Positions 61,846-64,000 of a stretch of DNA of 64,000 bases are shown here, piece by piece (position 1 is the first letter of the stretch; every line of letters begins with the position of its first letter). The stretch covers positions 1 through 64,000 of the forward strand of contig JAIXMF010000021.1 of the NCBI GenBank assembly GCA_025201365.1. Direction: 5' to 3'. Source of the DNA: Syncephalis plumigaleata (taxonomy: Eukaryota > Zoopagomycota > Zoopagomycetes > Zoopagales > Piptocephalidaceae). The notes under the pieces are model-generated. The model had not been told where the DNA came from. It did no database searches and worked only from the letters and a program-made list of their open reading frames with translations. A program made the position numbers and the translations under genes.

Positions 61846-63189
61846 ATGGGGAACTACCATGCTCGATCCAGACGAAATACTCTTGATTGTAATGACTCGA
61901 GCCAGACATCAAGCGGTATTCAAGCCCATCGACTACAAAAGTCATCGAGCGATTCTGGACCCATTGTCTCGACATTACGACGACATGGTAGCCTTGAGCA
62001 CTGGTATCGAAAACAGCCAACTAAATCAATAATGGTCAGGCATCGTTCGAATGGTAGTCTTATGACGCGACCTCGTGCCAATACGGCCAACAGTTTAACA
62101 GAGGAAGAAGAGTATGACAACAATGGCGACAACAATGGCGATGATGATAATGATGGTGAACGAACAAAACATATTACCACCACCTCCATTGTTCCGGTTA
62201 GACATTTATCCACGTCTAGTAAAAGATCCTCGCAGATTATACTACCGGATGAGGAAAAACTGGATTTACTCAATCGTATGCATGCAACGCTGCGATACGT
62301 TATCGGCACTCAACATCTCGTTCCATCTACCACTCGGCCTAAATCCGTGCTTGATGTGGCTACAGGTGCAGGTACTTGGTTGATGGTAAGTGGAACAAGT
62401 GGACTGATAATTATAAAGTGATAATGACAATAATGATATGTAATCCCAATATAGGAAGTAGCGATGGACTGGCCCGAGGCACAATGTATAGGCATTGACA
62501 AGTCGCCTTTATTCCCGACCGCGGTCATGCCAAAGAACTGCAGGTTCTATCTACTCGATATCCTTGAAGGTAAGATAGCATTCCTTTCGTTTTCATGCAT
62601 TGTACATGCTGTTACTAATAGTTGAATAGAACACGCGCTAAGTACTCTGGAGCAGTCGTTCGATTTCGTTTATCTACGCTATTTAGCCACTAGTATACCC
62701 GCTGATCTATGGCCGCAATTATGCAAGGATTTATACGAGGTCACCTCCACCAAGAAGGGAATGCTGCAAATGACGGGATTCGCCTTCAAGTTGGAATCGG
62801 TAGGACCGGCCGGTGAGGAGATTAATCGTTTGTTGCGCATGTTCGCCGAACACAACGGCCTTGACATCGACATAAGTGAGCGGTTGACCGATCGTCTGAC
62901 TGATGCTGGGTTCGTTGACGTCAATCATATTACCATTTCATTACCATGCGGTGACTGGGGCGGACACGTTGGTCGACTATTCCTAAGCGATGCCATGGCT
63001 CAGCTTAACACGCTGAAACCATTGCTATTAGACATGATGCTAACGGATGATACGACATTTGCGCAATTGATCGTGGATTGGCAGAATGAGATCGATACAA
63101 GTCGATGCTACGGCAATGTCTACATTCATACGGCGAAACGTCGTGAAAAACCAATGTATAATCAAATGTATGAATGTACGAATGAATGA
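61846..63189 (+). CDS. Class I SAM-dependent methyltransferase, paralog 2
   Basis: Exons 61846-62385, 62455-62569 and 62630-63189, all in frame, about 404 residues. Motif I is VLDVATGAGTWLM (split by an intron at the same place as in paralog 1), motif II region QCIGIDKSPLF, then MPKNCRFYLLDILE, FDFVYLRYLATSI and LYEVTSTKKGMLQM. A polar, Asp/Asn-rich N-terminus of about 130 residues precedes the fold. It begins Met-Gly, so N-myristoylation is conceivable. Intron positions and order show common descent with paralog 1 although the sequences have diverged widely. Substrate unknown. Confidence 0.85.
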
Positions 63190-63670
63190 ATGAACAAAAA
63201 TGATAATTTGCATATTAACGACAAGACACTATTATAGTTTGTCTGTTTATAATTATTTTATTATATTATATTAATAAAGAACTATTCTATACTATTAAAT
63301 AGATCGTTAAATAATAGATATATATTTGTAGATCGAAATAACGATGTCTTACTATTTGCGAGCGGAATTGCAACTTTTCTAGGTTTCAGTATTTATTTTG
63401 ATGAATGATGATTGATCGATCGTGGTTTCACAGGCGTGGTGATATCATCGCACCGGCAAAACCTTGGAGGGTGAAACATTTTACGATTCAGTTACTTATT
63501 GCTTGCTTACGTGCTTACGTATCAATATCGTTGTTATTCACCAATAGTATACCCTTTTCCGTCGTTGTTCATATACATTCTACTTGTAGTATACCCCCGT
63601 GCATTAGTTCTTTCACCTTCATTCTATTCCCATTTATTCATTAAAGGGCATACCAGCTATTCGCATCAAT
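63190..63670. other. Short intergenic region between methyltransferase-family genes
   Basis: AT-rich terminator side followed by a T/C-rich leader before the next ATG. No gene seen. Confidence 0.45.
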
Positions 63671-64000
63671 ATGGGCTCGCCTCATTCCAAAGCACGCCGA
63701 CAGAGTCAAGCATCGGTACGTAGTGCGCCAACCGACTATCGTCATCGTCGTCCATCCGCGGGCAGTGTCGTGGAATTGACTCAGACACGATGCTATTCAG
63801 ATACTGGCATGAAGCCTATAGCCAGTGTCTCCCCTAAATACAAGAATAAAAGACGGTCACGACGTTACTCTGGTTTGGAGTCACGTATTAGTTTGCAGGA
63901 ATGGTTGGGCGATCATTACAACGACGTTTATGACACGCCACCCATCAAGTCGTCGTCCTACAAGGAGATGACGAGTAACAAATCGACGACGAATCGAGGT
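63671..64000 (+). CDS. N-terminal part of a further methyltransferase-family gene (partial)
   Basis: Open from the ATG at 63671 to the window end (110 codons). Starts MGSPHSKARRQSQASVRS, basic and Ser-rich. The stretch ahead of the cut (ISLQEWLGDHYNDVYDTPP) resembles the position of the NWLQQRV segment in paralog 1. The catalytic fold is outside the window, so membership is inferred from the style of the N-terminus and the tandem position. Met-Gly with Ser at position 6 fits the N-myristoylation consensus. Cut by the window end. Confidence 0.5.
   Translation, partial: MGSPHSKARRQSQASVRSAPTDYRHRRPSAGSVVELTQTRCYSDTGMKPIASVSPKYKNKRRSRRYSGLESRISLQEWLGDHYNDVYDTPPIKSSSYKEMTSNKSTTNRG

Overview
The window reads as nuclear DNA of a fungus. 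Genes carry many short GT-AG introns (mostly about 50-115 nt) with CTAAC/TACTAAT-like branch sites. The gene set is eukaryotic and partly fungal-specific: a DLT1-type membrane protein, M36 fungalysins, REV1, JIP5, UBP6, PSF3, an RPD3-type histone deacetylase, PAN2, mitochondrial mS37 and the MnmE/MSS1 GTPase. Fungalysin copies, secreted proteins and a small family of SAM methyltransferases would suit an early-diverging, perhaps zoopagalean mycoparasitic fungus. That placement is an inference, not something the sequence proves.

Layout. 1-5380 (copy A, +): 5' end of JIP5 (-), PA2G4/EBP1-like gene, fungalysin. 5.7-8.7 kb: a dysferlin/peroxin-domain protein (-) divergent from DLT1 (+). 8.7-12.2 kb: REV1 (-). 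14.5-16.2 kb: SAM methyltransferase. 16.8-19.4 kb: C-terminal part of an XMAP215/Stu2-like protein. 19.8-21.1 kb: HAD-type pyrimidine nucleotidase (-). 21290-27540 (copy B, inverted): broken fungalysin, PA2G4 copy, truncated JIP5. 27.6-35.1 kb: F-box protein (-), secreted Cys-rich protein (+), MSS1 GTPase (-), mS37 (+) and the rest of JIP5 (-). 35114-41380 (copy C, +): JIP5 5' part, PA2G4, intact fungalysin. 41.4-42.9 kb: DNAJC17/Cwf23-like spliceosomal J protein. 43-45 kb: unidentified membrane-protein exons. 45-48.6 kb: PSF3 (-) and UBP6/USP14 (-). 49.0-49.6 kb: secreted protein (-). 50.0-52.6 kb: class I histone deacetylase (+). 52.7-55.1 kb: PGAP4-like glycosyltransferase (-) and a multi-pass membrane protein (-). 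56.0-60.9 kb: PAN2 (+). 61.8-64.0 kb: two more genes of the methyltransferase family, the last cut by the window end.

Two things stand out. First, a roughly 6.2 kb segment with PA2G4 and a fungalysin is present three times. B is inverted between A and C, so the locus holds two large inverted repeats and one direct repeat; copies B and C share more flanking DNA with each other than with A. Second, at least six conserved genes lose their reading frame by one base at exactly the place where family alignment demands continuation, most often in a homopolymer and most often as if one base were missing. Residual assembly deletions explain this best, but one site is a textbook -1 slippery heptamer. 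No mobile element proteins, CRISPR arrays, rRNA or tRNA genes were recognised. Functions come from remembered family motifs; no database search was run.
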